From: a virus | Length of the DNA: 21,201 bases | Strand: one strand, 5' to 3' | IMG/VR virus record: IMGVR_UViG_3300012920_000343 | Coordinates: 1-21,201 of that record | Part shown: one piece after another, positions 1 through 6,253 of the stretch | Position numbering within the stretch: position 1 is the first letter of the stretch | Layout of the letters: each line of letters begins with the position of its first letter | Program-made: the position numbers and the translations under genes | The notes under the pieces: model-generated | The model's input: the letters and a program-made list of their open reading frames with translations, nothing else | Database searches by the model: none | What the model was told of the DNA's origin: nothing

Positions 1-12
1 AAGGAGACTAAA

Positions 13-1392
13 ATGTATCAATCTGATGAACTTCAAAAGAAGTGGCAGCCAGTTCTTGAGCATACCGACCTTGAGCCTATCAAGGACGCACACAAGAGAG
101 CCGTTACTGCAACACTTCTAGAAAACCAAGAAAAGTCTGCCCGTGAGCAGGCTCAGGGTTCTGGTGGTTATCAATCTCCTTCACTTCTCGGAGAAGCCGC
201 TCCTGCTAACGCAATGGGCGCATCTTCATCTGTAGCAAGTGCAGGTAATGTTGATATTTACGATCCCGTTCTTATCTCACTCGTTCGCCGTTCAATGCCG
301 AACCTAATTGCTTATGATATTGCTGGCGTCCAGCCGATGACTGGCCCGACTGGTCTTATCTTTGCAATGCGTTCACGCTTTACTTCACAGACCGGCACTG
401 AGGCACTCTTCAACGAAGCAAATACCTCATTCTCTGCTTCTGCCGCTGGTAACACGGCTTCAATCCAAGCTGCTAACGCTTCTGCTGGTACTGGTCACAC
501 TGGTACAGACCCGAACGATCGTGCTTCTGGTTCTGGCTACACAGTTGAAACTGGTATGACAACAGCGCATGCTGAAGCACTTGGCGATGCCACAACTAAC
601 GCATTCAACGAGATGGCTTTCTCAGTCGAGAAGGTTGCCGTGACTGCTGTTAGCCGTGCGCTAAAAGCTGAGTACACCATGGAACTTGCTCAAGACCTTA
701 AGGCTATCCACGGTCTTGACGCTGAGACAGAACTTTCGAACATTCTTTCGGCTGAGATCCTTGCTGAAATCAACCGTGAAGTTGTTCGTACAATCAACTA
801 CTCCGCTGTTGCAGGTGCTACTAAGAACACCACAACTTCAGGTACTTTCGACCTAGATACCGACTCAAACGGTCGTTGGTCAGTTGAGAAGTTCAAGGGT
901 CTTATGTTCCAAATCGAGCGTGACGCCAACGAACTTGCTAAGGCTACTCGCCGCGGTAAGGGTAACGTCATGATCTGTTCGTCTGACGTAGCTTCGGCTC
1001 TTCAGATGGCTGGTGTTCTTGACTACGCTCCGGCTCTTAACAACAACCTACAAGTTGACGACACAGGTAACACCTTTGCTGGTGTCCTTAACGGTCGTAT
1101 CCGTGTCTACATCGACCCGTACTTTGCAGACGCAACAAACAACTACTACACAATCGGCTACAAAGGCTCGTCTGCCTTTGACGCAGGTCTCTTCTACTGC
1201 CCATACGTACCGCTTCAGATGGTTCGTGCAGTTGGTGAGAACACCTTCCAGCCGAAGATTGGCTTCAAGACCCGCTACGGCATCGTTGCTAACCCGTTCG
1301 CTACTAACGACGGTAACGGCATCGCAGCCCGCCTCGGTTCTGGTGACGGTAACATCTACTACCGTCTCGCTAAGGTCGCCAACCTTATGTAA
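13..1392 (+). CDS. 23: Major capsid protein, T4 gp23 family
   Basis: This gene encodes the protein that forms the hexamers of the T4-type head. The 459-aa product is shorter than T4 gp23 (about 520 aa) and matches the size usual in cyanophage-type relatives. A strong Shine-Dalgarno sequence (AAGGAG at 1-6) sits six bases before the ATG. The Lys/Glu/Gln-rich N-terminus is followed by LLGE at residues 58-61, which fits the (L/I)xE cleavage rule of the T4 prohead protease gp21. Maturation would therefore remove about 61 residues and leave roughly 398. The Ala/Thr/Ser/Gly-rich stretch around residues 110-200 and the C-terminal motif ending in YRLAKVANLM are typical of the family. Codons ending in C or T (AAC, GGT, CGT, CTT) dominate, as expected for a very highly expressed gene. 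A terminator follows at once. The cleavage site is inferred from the motif. Confidence 0.97.
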   Translation: MYQSDELQKKWQPVLEHTDLEPIKDAHKRAVTATLLENQEKSAREQAQGSGGYQSPSLLGEAAPANAMGASSSVASAGNVDIYDPVLISLVRRSMPNLIAYDIAGVQPMTGPTGLIFAMRSRFTSQTGTEALFNEANTSFSASAAGNTASIQAANASAGTGHTGTDPNDRASGSGYTVETGMTTAHAEALGDATTNAFNEMAFSVEKVAVTAVSRALKAEYTMELAQDLKAIHGLDAETELSNILSAEILAEINREVVRTINYSAVAGATKNTTTSGTFDLDTDSNGRWSVEKFKGLMFQIERDANELAKATRRGKGNVMICSSDVASALQMAGVLDYAPALNNNLQVDDTGNTFAGVLNGRIRVYIDPYFADATNNYYTIGYKGSSAFDAGLFYCPYVPLQMVRAVGENTFQPKIGFKTRYGIVANPFATNDGNGIAARLGSGDGNIYYRLAKVANLM

Positions 1393-1420
1393 AAGAAGTT
1401 GGGTCAACCAACCAAAAACT

Positions 1421-1447
1421 AGAGGGGCTTCGGCCCCTCTTTTTTTG
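1421..1447 (+). terminator. Rho-independent terminator after gp23
   Basis: A perfect 8-bp stem (AGAGGGGC / GCCCCTCT) closes on a stable UUCG tetraloop and runs into seven consecutive T residues. It lies 28 bases after the gp23 stop and just upstream of the next late promoter, so it separates capsid transcripts from the tail-tube gene. Confidence 0.95.
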
Positions 1448-1451
1448 TGCG

Positions 1452-1459
1452 TATAAATA
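1452..1459 (+). promoter_or_regulatory. T4-type late promoter (TATAAATA)
   Basis: This is an exact match to the T4 late -10 element read by polymerase carrying gp55. It lies 18 bases before the start codon of the gp19-like gene and 7 bases upstream of its AAGGAG ribosome site, and there is no -35 box. The window itself encodes the gp55 and gp45 needed to use it. Confidence 0.9.
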
Positions 1460-1477
1460 GGTGATAAGGAGATAATC

Positions 1478-2011
1478 ATGGCGCTACAAGGCACACAACC
1501 AGATAACATGAGTTTTCTTTCACCGACTGGATTTAGATTTCAGATTCAGAAGATGCCTCATGTAAACTATTTCTGCACTTCAGCTAACATACCAGACATT
1601 GGCATAGGTCAGCTTGAAACAGACAATACGTTTATTCGTCTGCCGATTCCTGGCGACAAACTGACATTTGGTCAGTTACAACTACAGTTTAATGTCGATG
1701 AAGACTTGAAAAACTTCAGAGAGATTTACGACTGGCTGACCGCATTAGGTTATCCAGATAACTTTGAGCAAAGACAAGGTATAGCTAGAACACTTCAGGC
1801 AAACCAAACTGGTACAAACAGAGAGTACTCTGATGCATCTTTGATCATCACTACAGCACAGTACAAGCCGAATATCGAAGTGAAGTTTATCGATGCATAT
1901 CCAATCACTCTTGGCGCACTAGAGTTTAGTGCTTTAACATCTGATGTTGACTATCTACAGGGCCAAGTAACTTTCGCTTACAGAAAATATGAATTGACAA
2001 CAATAGCATAA
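1478..2011 (+). CDS. 19: Tail-tube-fold protein, T4 gp19 family
   Basis: The 177-aa product belongs to the gp19-like tube-forming family (T4 gp19 is 163 aa). Recognisable blocks are the N-terminal GFRFQIQKMP strand, SANIPDIGIG at about residues 36-45, PGDKLTFGQLQLQF at about 58-71, and DEDLKNFREIYDWLTALGYP at about 75-94. That last block is the hallmark of the phage subgroup. Its own late promoter and a strong ribosome site (AAGGAG, six-base spacing) support virion-level expression. Placement directly after gp23 is unusual, since T4 has gp24 there and places gp19 with the sheath gene. This copy could be the main tube subunit or a specialised paralogue such as a tube initiator or terminator (gp54/gp3-like), and the window cannot decide between them. 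The tube fold is well supported; the exact role is less certain. Confidence 0.8.
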   Translation: MALQGTQPDNMSFLSPTGFRFQIQKMPHVNYFCTSANIPDIGIGQLETDNTFIRLPIPGDKLTFGQLQLQFNVDEDLKNFREIYDWLTALGYPDNFEQRQGIARTLQANQTGTNREYSDASLIITTAQYKPNIEVKFIDAYPITLGALEFSALTSDVDYLQGQVTFAYRKYELTTIA

Positions 2012-2022
2012 TTTGATACAAT
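1994..2022 (+). promoter_or_regulatory. Sigma70-type promoter for uvsY-uvsW
   Basis: TTGACA (1994-1999) and TACAAT (2017-2022) are separated by exactly 17 bases. The -35 box lies inside the last codons of the gp19-like gene and initiation is expected near 2029, giving a leader of about 90 bases before uvsY. It would uncouple the recombination genes from the late tail-tube transcript. Confidence 0.65.
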
Positions 2023-2120
2023 GGACAGACGTTATATATTAGAACAATTGAGCAAGCATAGGAACTATCCAAAATACTGTGACTATCTTGTAAAACTATA
2101 TCAATGGAGAATGAAGCGAA

Positions 2121-2552
2121 ATGAAAGCAGAAGATATTCAAGCCGAATGGGATAAAGACTGCAAGCTTGATGAGACAGAACTTGGTGCTGAGTCTGCAAA
2201 GATACCTTCACTACACAATAAATATCTAAAGATATTCATGGCAGAAAGACTGCGACTTATTCAGATGAAAGGTAGTTTGAAGAAGACACGCAGAACTTTG
2301 TTTGAGTACTATCTGGGAGAACTAGATAGAGAAGAACTTGCAGAACTTGGTAGAGAACAGTTTTACAAAAAGCTTTTGAAGAACGAAGTTGACTTGTACA
2401 TTGACAGTGATGATGCTTTGACTGAAATCAGTCTGAAGGTGGCACTACAACAAGAAAAAGTTGACTATCTAGAATCAATACTCAAAAGTATCAACAACAG
2501 AGGGTTTCAGATCAAAAATGCAATTGAATGGAACAGGTTTATCGCTGGATGA
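2121..2552 (+). CDS. uvsY: Recombination mediator UvsY
   Basis: The 143-aa product matches T4 UvsY (137 aa) in length, charge pattern and position beside uvsW. UvsY loads the UvsX recombinase onto gp32-covered single-stranded DNA in T4 recombination-dependent replication. The N-terminus (MKAEDIQAEWDKDCKLDETELG) is the typical opening. It is followed by the basic, helical KYLKIFMAERLRLIQMKG segment and a C-terminal heptad-like region (about residues 95-140) that in T4 carries hexamerisation. TGGAGA at 2105-2110 provides a ribosome site 10 bases before the ATG. The promoter at 1994-2022 precedes it and uvsW follows within 60 bases. No catalytic residues are expected. UvsX and gp32 are not in this window. 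Confidence 0.9.
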   Translation: MKAEDIQAEWDKDCKLDETELGAESAKIPSLHNKYLKIFMAERLRLIQMKGSLKKTRRTLFEYYLGELDREELAELGREQFYKKLLKNEVDLYIDSDDALTEISLKVALQQEKVDYLESILKSINNRGFQIKNAIEWNRFIAG

Positions 2553-2703
2553 TAGGGTTGACCTTCTCAAATATCGAATTGAAAAATTTAAAGTGGATTA
2601 TGCATATTTATGGCCAGAGACTACGAAGAAACCATCACAGTCACAAGAGTCAACGAAGTCTATATCAAAGTGGGATCAGATACAGGCACTGCACAGGAAA
2701 TAA
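2518..2703 (+). CDS. Doubtful small overlapping reading frame between uvsY and uvsW
   Basis: A 61-codon frame starts inside the end of uvsY and runs 94 bases into uvsW in another frame. Only its first half (about residues 8-33, LDDRVDLLKYRIEKFKVDYAYLWPE) looks like a real amphipathic helix. The second half is low-complexity Ser/Lys/Gln, as expected of an out-of-frame reading of uvsW. The ribosome site (AGAGGG) is about 14 bases away and weak. It could be a genuine small gene, or a remnant whose translation feeds ribosomes to uvsW, which itself has no clear Shine-Dalgarno sequence. I lean against a functional protein. Confidence 0.2.
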   Translation: MQLNGTGLSLDDRVDLLKYRIEKFKVDYAYLWPETTKKPSQSQESTKSISKWDQIQALHRK

Positions 2704-4133
2704 GTGACTATTTTACATTTGAGGTGCCTGGCGCAAAGTTTATGCCAGCGTATCGCAATAAGTACTGGGATGGAAAGATTCGTCTTTTCAATGTGAACAC
2801 TCGTCAAATCTACTCAGGTCTCTACAAACATCTGGAGCAATTCTGCGATGAAAGAAACTACAAACTGGTTGATGCTGATGATATTACTGCTACTAATGAT
2901 ATTAGCCTACCAGAACTGGAGACATGCTTCAGAGGTGAGAAATTTAACCCAAGAGATTATCAGCTTAGAGCAATCGCTCACGCTCTTAGAAATAATCGGG
3001 CAATGGTGCTTTCGCCCACAGCATCAGGAAAGTCCTACATAATTTACTGCATTCTAAAGTACCTGCTACGTTTTCAATGCAAAAAGGCCCTCGTCATTGT
3101 ACCCACTACATCATTAGTGTATCAGATGAATGGTGATTTCGAAGATTATTCTGAGAATCAACATAGTTATTCTACACATCTCATCATGGCAGGTCAAGAC
3201 AAAAACTCCGATGCCGACATTTTTATTTCGACTTGGCAGTCTATCTACAAGATGCCAAAGAAGTGGTTCTCACAGTTTGACGTAGTGATTGGTGACGAAG
3301 CACACCTATTCAAAGCCCAGTCTCTTACTAGCATTCTTACAAAGATGGAGCAATGTAAGTATCGCTTTGGCTTCACAGGCACACTTGATGGTACACAGAC
3401 ACATAGACTTGTTCTTGAAGGTCTGTTTGGACCAGTTATGAAGGTTATCACTACTAAAGAACTAATGGATTCTGATACTGTAGCCAATCTGAAGATCAAG
3501 GGTCTAGTTCTGAAGTACCCAGATCAAACTCGCAAAGCAATGGCAAAAGCCGACTATCGTGCAGAGATTGACTTCTTGATATCAAACGAAGCTCGAAATA
3601 ATTTTATAAAAAACTTGACATTGAGCCGAAAAGGTAATACACTGGTACTTTATCAGATGGTGGAGAAACATGGACAGGTTCTTTACGATCTCATAAATAG
3701 TACTGTAACTGATAGAAAAGTTTTCTTTGTCCATGGAAAGGTGAGTGCAGATGAAAGAGAAAGTGTACGGGAAATTACTGAGAGAGAGTCGAATGCGATT
3801 ATTGTCGCTTCTTACGGAACTTTCTCTACGGGCATCAATATTAGGAACTTGCACAATATTATTTTTGCTTCTCCTTCTAAATCTCGCATCAGGAACCTAC
3901 AATCCATCGGTAGGGGATTAAGAAAAGGCGACAACAAATCAAACGCCACACTGTATGATATAGCAGACGATCTTTCATATAAATCTTGGAATAATTACAC
4001 ACTCAAACATTTCGCAATTCGTGTAAAGATGTATAATGAAGAAGAGTTTGAATACAAGATTTACAACATAAGGATAAATGATGCATCTGATAAAGCTGGT
4101 GAACGGAGAGACACTAATCTGTTCAATCGTTAA
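2610..4133 (+). CDS. uvsW: Superfamily 2 DNA/RNA helicase UvsW
   Basis: UvsW remodels branched DNA, reverses stalled forks and, in T4, removes R-loops to shut off origin-dependent replication late in infection. The 507-aa product matches T4 UvsW (503 aa). The N-terminal substrate-binding region contains YRNKYWDGKIRLF (about residues 48-60), which is diagnostic of UvsW. Helicase motifs follow in order: SPTASGKS (Walker A, residues 135-142), IVPTTSL (163-169), GDEAH (motif II, 228-232), GFTGTLD (motif III region, 254-260) and QSIGRGLRKG (motif VI, 431-440). An in-frame stop at 2589-2591 fixes the start at or after 2610. The ribosome site is poor (AGTGGA about 13 bases upstream), so coupling to uvsY translation is likely. 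The 3' end overlaps the Sm-like gene by about 50 bases. Confidence 0.95.
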   Translation: MARDYEETITVTRVNEVYIKVGSDTGTAQEISDYFTFEVPGAKFMPAYRNKYWDGKIRLFNVNTRQIYSGLYKHLEQFCDERNYKLVDADDITATNDISLPELETCFRGEKFNPRDYQLRAIAHALRNNRAMVLSPTASGKSYIIYCILKYLLRFQCKKALVIVPTTSLVYQMNGDFEDYSENQHSYSTHLIMAGQDKNSDADIFISTWQSIYKMPKKWFSQFDVVIGDEAHLFKAQSLTSILTKMEQCKYRFGFTGTLDGTQTHRLVLEGLFGPVMKVITTKELMDSDTVANLKIKGLVLKYPDQTRKAMAKADYRAEIDFLISNEARNNFIKNLTLSRKGNTLVLYQMVEKHGQVLYDLINSTVTDRKVFFVHGKVSADERESVREITERESNAIIVASYGTFSTGINIRNLHNIIFASPSKSRIRNLQSIGRGLRKGDNKSNATLYDIADDLSYKSWNNYTLKHFAIRVKMYNEEEFEYKIYNIRINDASDKAGERRDTNLFNR

Positions 4134-4443
4134 GCAAGATAAAAATTATGTGACGATATCTGACCCTTTGAAGTTAGAGATCGTGAATAATGCTGGGCTA
4201 CCGGCAATGATGACAACTTACTGGATTCCTTTGCCTGACGAAGAATTAGTGGTTGACATTAAGCAGGAACATGTTATACTTACAAGTTCTATGACTACAG
4301 AGATGAAAGTATTTTACACCAAGGCAATTGTGAATGCTCGTGGTGACTCTACAGAAGAAGAGCAAGAAAGACAGAAGACTTTAGCAAAAAGAATTAAATC
4401 AAGACACTATGCACTTGAATCGAGTAATACAGTATATCATTAA
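4081..4443 (+). CDS. Small Sm-like (LSm-type) protein of unknown role
   Basis: This is a 120-aa conserved-looking protein between uvsW and gp55. Residues 1-32 (MHLIKLVNGETLICSIVKQDKNYVTISDP and onward) resemble an Sm1 strand pattern: a hydrophobic strand, NGE turn, second strand, then a third strand ending in a basic/hydrophobic LKLEIV. Such folds in Hfq and LSm proteins bind RNA as rings. The C-terminus (about residues 90-120) is charged and probably helical (TEEEQERQKTLAKRIKSR). Two adjacent ATGs are possible, at 4078 and 4081. The second gives a normal six-base spacing from AAGGA (4070-4074), so it is preferred. The gene begins inside the end of uvsW, and a sigma70-like promoter for gp55 lies inside it. 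The fold is a judgement from pattern only; RNA binding is inference. Confidence 0.75.
   Translation: MHLIKLVNGETLICSIVKQDKNYVTISDPLKLEIVNNAGLPAMMTTYWIPLPDEELVVDIKQEHVILTSSMTTEMKVFYTKAIVNARGDSTEEEQERQKTLAKRIKSRHYALESSNTVYH
4253..4280 (+). promoter_or_regulatory. Intragenic sigma70-type promoter upstream of gp55
   Basis: TTGACA (4253-4258), a 16-base spacer and TATACT (4275-4280) lie inside the Sm-like gene, about 170 bases before gp55. It could drive gp55-gp47. The boxes are strong, but they fall within coding sequence, so chance remains possible. Confidence 0.45.
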
Positions 4444-4452
4444 GGATTTATT

Positions 4453-5016
4453 ATGGCAAAAAGACAAAAACACAACTATGTCGATAATAAGAAGTTTCTA
4501 GCAGAAATGATTAAGTTTCGACAGTCTGTGATTGATGCTGAGGCAGAGGGCAAGCCTAGACCGATCGTACCATATTACATCGGTGACTGCATCATGAAGA
4601 TTGCGACACACCTTTCATATAAACCAAACTTTGTAAACTACACATTCAGAGAAGAAATGATTTCTGATGGTATTGAGAATTGTCTACAATACATTGACAA
4701 CTTCAATCCAGAGAAATCAAAAAACCCCTTTGCATATTTTACACAGATCATCTACTACGCATTTCTAAGACGTATTCAAAAAGAAAAAAGATATCTCTAC
4801 ACGAAGTACAAAGCAACTGAGAATGCAAACATTTTTGGTGAGACTTCTGATGTACAAGAGCAAGATATTATGAGCCACTATGAAGACAGCATAAAGAATA
4901 GTGAGTGGTCAAAAGAATACATGAGTGACTTTATCGAAAACTTTGAAGAGACAAAGCGCCGCAAGCGCAAAGCAAAGCGGGCTACACTTGATCAGTTTAT
5001 TGAGGATACACAATGA
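4453..5016 (+). CDS. 55: Late-transcription sigma factor gp55
   Basis: gp55 is the highly diverged sigma-family protein that directs host RNA polymerase to TATAAATA late promoters. The 187-aa length matches T4 gp55 (185 aa). The central region (about residues 60-120: EEMISDGIENCLQYIDNFNPEK, then NPFAYFTQIIYYAFLRRIQKEKR) is the conserved sigma region-2 core with its aromatic/basic -10-recognition helix. The C-terminus is a basic stretch (KRRKRKAKRA) ending in LDQFIEDTQ. The LDQFIE part fits the hydrophobic/acidic tail by which T4 gp55 grips the gp45 sliding clamp for activated late transcription. AAGGA at 4442-4446 gives a six-base ribosome spacing. It overlaps gp47 by ATGA. Partners gp45, gp44 and gp62 are encoded later in the window; gp33 is not seen. 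Confidence 0.95.
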   Translation: MAKRQKHNYVDNKKFLAEMIKFRQSVIDAEAEGKPRPIVPYYIGDCIMKIATHLSYKPNFVNYTFREEMISDGIENCLQYIDNFNPEKSKNPFAYFTQIIYYAFLRRIQKEKRYLYTKYKATENANIFGETSDVQEQDIMSHYEDSIKNSEWSKEYMSDFIENFEETKRRKRKAKRATLDQFIEDTQ

Positions 5017-6083
5017 AAGTAGCACTAGTTACTGACACACATTGGGGTGTCAGGAATGATGCTCACAATATGCTTGACTACTTTGGCAAGTTTATGCGAG
5101 ATGAGTTCTTTCCATATCTTGAAGAGAACAATATTGACACAGTGATTCATCTAGGTGATCTAGTTGACAGACGCAAGTACATCAACTTTGTCACACTACG
5201 ACATCTCAAAGACAACTTCATGGATGAGTTGGCTAGACGCAATATTACTATGCATGTCATTGCTGGTAATCATGATGTTCCGTACAAAAACTCAAACGAG
5301 ATCAATGCAATGAGTGAACTGTTTGACAAGTATGAGAATCTTCATATCTACTGGCAGCCAAAAACTATTCAAGTTGATGGCACTGATATCTGTCTTATGC
5401 CTTGGATCAACAATGCTAACTATGCTGATGCAATCTCACATATGAAAGATACACCAGCGCAAGTTCTGATGGGCCACTTAGAGATTGCTGGCTGTCTGAT
5501 GATGCGTGGTATGACAAATGAACATGGCATGGACATTGACTCTTTCGATAAGTTCGACATGGTAATGTCTGGTCACTTTCACACAAAGTCTACCTCTAAG
5601 AACGTACACTATCTTGGCACACCATATCAGATTACATGGAGTGATTACAAAGAAGACAAAGGCTTTCATATCTTTGATACAGATACAAGAGAGTTGACAT
5701 TCGTCCGTAATCCTCATCAAAACTTTCACAAAGTCTACTATGACGATGCCACTCAAGATGACATGACATTCATCAAAGACAGTGATGAGTATGACTATCT
5801 CAAGGGTGGTTATGTCAAAGTGATTGTTCAGACTAAAGAGAATCCATACTGGTTTGATATCTTCATGGAGAAGATTACAAACAACAGTCCTGCGGCTGTA
5901 CAGGTAGTTGATGATCACCTCAATTTAAATCTTGAAGACGATGATGATATCATCAATCAAGCAGAAGATACCGTCACGATTTTGTCTAAGTACATTGATG
6001 GTATGTCTACAGAAGTTCCAAAGAAAAAACTTGACAGCCTGATGCGAGCCTTATATAATGAGGCATTACATATGGAAGTTTAG
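5013..6083 (+). CDS. 47: Recombination nuclease subunit gp47 (Mre11/SbcD family)
   Basis: This is the metallophosphoesterase nuclease of the gp46-gp47 complex, which resects double-strand ends and supports host DNA degradation and recombination. The 356-aa product is close to T4 gp47 (339 aa). All phosphodiesterase motifs are present: DTHWG (D8, H10), GDLVDRR (D49), GNHDVP (N86, H87, D88), MGHLEI (H155) and SGHFHTKS (H188, H190). The C-terminal third (about residues 250-356) is the capping and gp46-binding region, rich in acidic residues near 310-316. It begins in the ATGA overlap with gp55, indicating translational coupling. A perfect-consensus promoter for the downstream genes lies inside its last codons. 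Confidence 0.96.
   Translation: MKVALVTDTHWGVRNDAHNMLDYFGKFMRDEFFPYLEENNIDTVIHLGDLVDRRKYINFVTLRHLKDNFMDELARRNITMHVIAGNHDVPYKNSNEINAMSELFDKYENLHIYWQPKTIQVDGTDICLMPWINNANYADAISHMKDTPAQVLMGHLEIAGCLMMRGMTNEHGMDIDSFDKFDMVMSGHFHTKSTSKNVHYLGTPYQITWSDYKEDKGFHIFDTDTRELTFVRNPHQNFHKVYYDDATQDDMTFIKDSDEYDYLKGGYVKVIVQTKENPYWFDIFMEKITNNSPAAVQVVDDHLNLNLEDDDDIINQAEDTVTILSKYIDGMSTEVPKKKLDSLMRALYNEALHMEV
6031..6059 (+). promoter_or_regulatory. Perfect-consensus sigma70 promoter inside the 3' end of gp47
   Basis: TTGACA (6031-6036), exactly 17 bases, then TATAAT (6054-6059): both boxes match the consensus at every position. Initiation near 6066 would give a 20-base leader before the zinc-ribbon gene and then gp46. 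It lies inside gp47 codons encoding LDSLMRALYN. Confidence 0.75.
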
Positions 6084-6085
6084 AT

Positions 6086-6253
6086 ATGATTCAAGCCAGC
6101 ACTGAGGTCTTGCATCATTTTACTTGTAGCTTTTGTATGCGCTGGTGGAGTATCGCAAGCGACAAAAATTATAAGCCTGAGAGACTTGTCTGTCCTCATT
6201 GTGGTACAGACGATGAAGTAGAGTATATAGAGGTACCAGAGACAAAAATATGA
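6086..6253 (+). CDS. 55-aa zinc-ribbon protein between gp47 and gp46
   Basis: This short gene sits exactly between the two nuclease subunits: it starts two bases after the gp47 stop and ends in an ATGA overlap with gp46. The product has two CxxC pairs (C14-x2-C17 and C36-x2-C39 in CPHCG) separated by 18 residues, which is the layout of a treble-clef or rubredoxin-like zinc ribbon. An acidic tail follows (TDDEVEYIEVPETKI). Tight packing, intact cysteines and the strong promoter just upstream all argue that it is real. It may be an accessory subunit or DNA-contact factor for the gp46/47 complex, but that is inference from position. Cyanophage-type relatives often carry small genes here. Confidence 0.8.
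   Translation: MIQASTEVLHHFTCSFCMRWWSIASDKNYKPERLVCPHCGTDDEVEYIEVPETKI

Noticed and set aside
2021-2155. A 44-codon frame between the tail-tube gene and uvsY (MDRRYILEQLSKHRNY and onward)
   Set aside because: There is no ribosome site, its ATG overlaps the -10 box of a good promoter, and its end runs into uvsY in another frame. It is not supported as a gene.
3615-3643. TTGACA-17-TACACT inside uvsW
   Set aside because: The -10 box is weak (4 of 6), it lies mid-gene with no start codon in sensible reach, and such matches are expected by chance in AT-rich coding DNA.
5032-5053. Inverted repeat CTGACAC / GTGTCAG near the start of gp47
   Set aside because: The left arm and right arm encode the conserved DTHWGVR catalytic motif. 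There is no T-run, and a 7-bp match is likely by chance.
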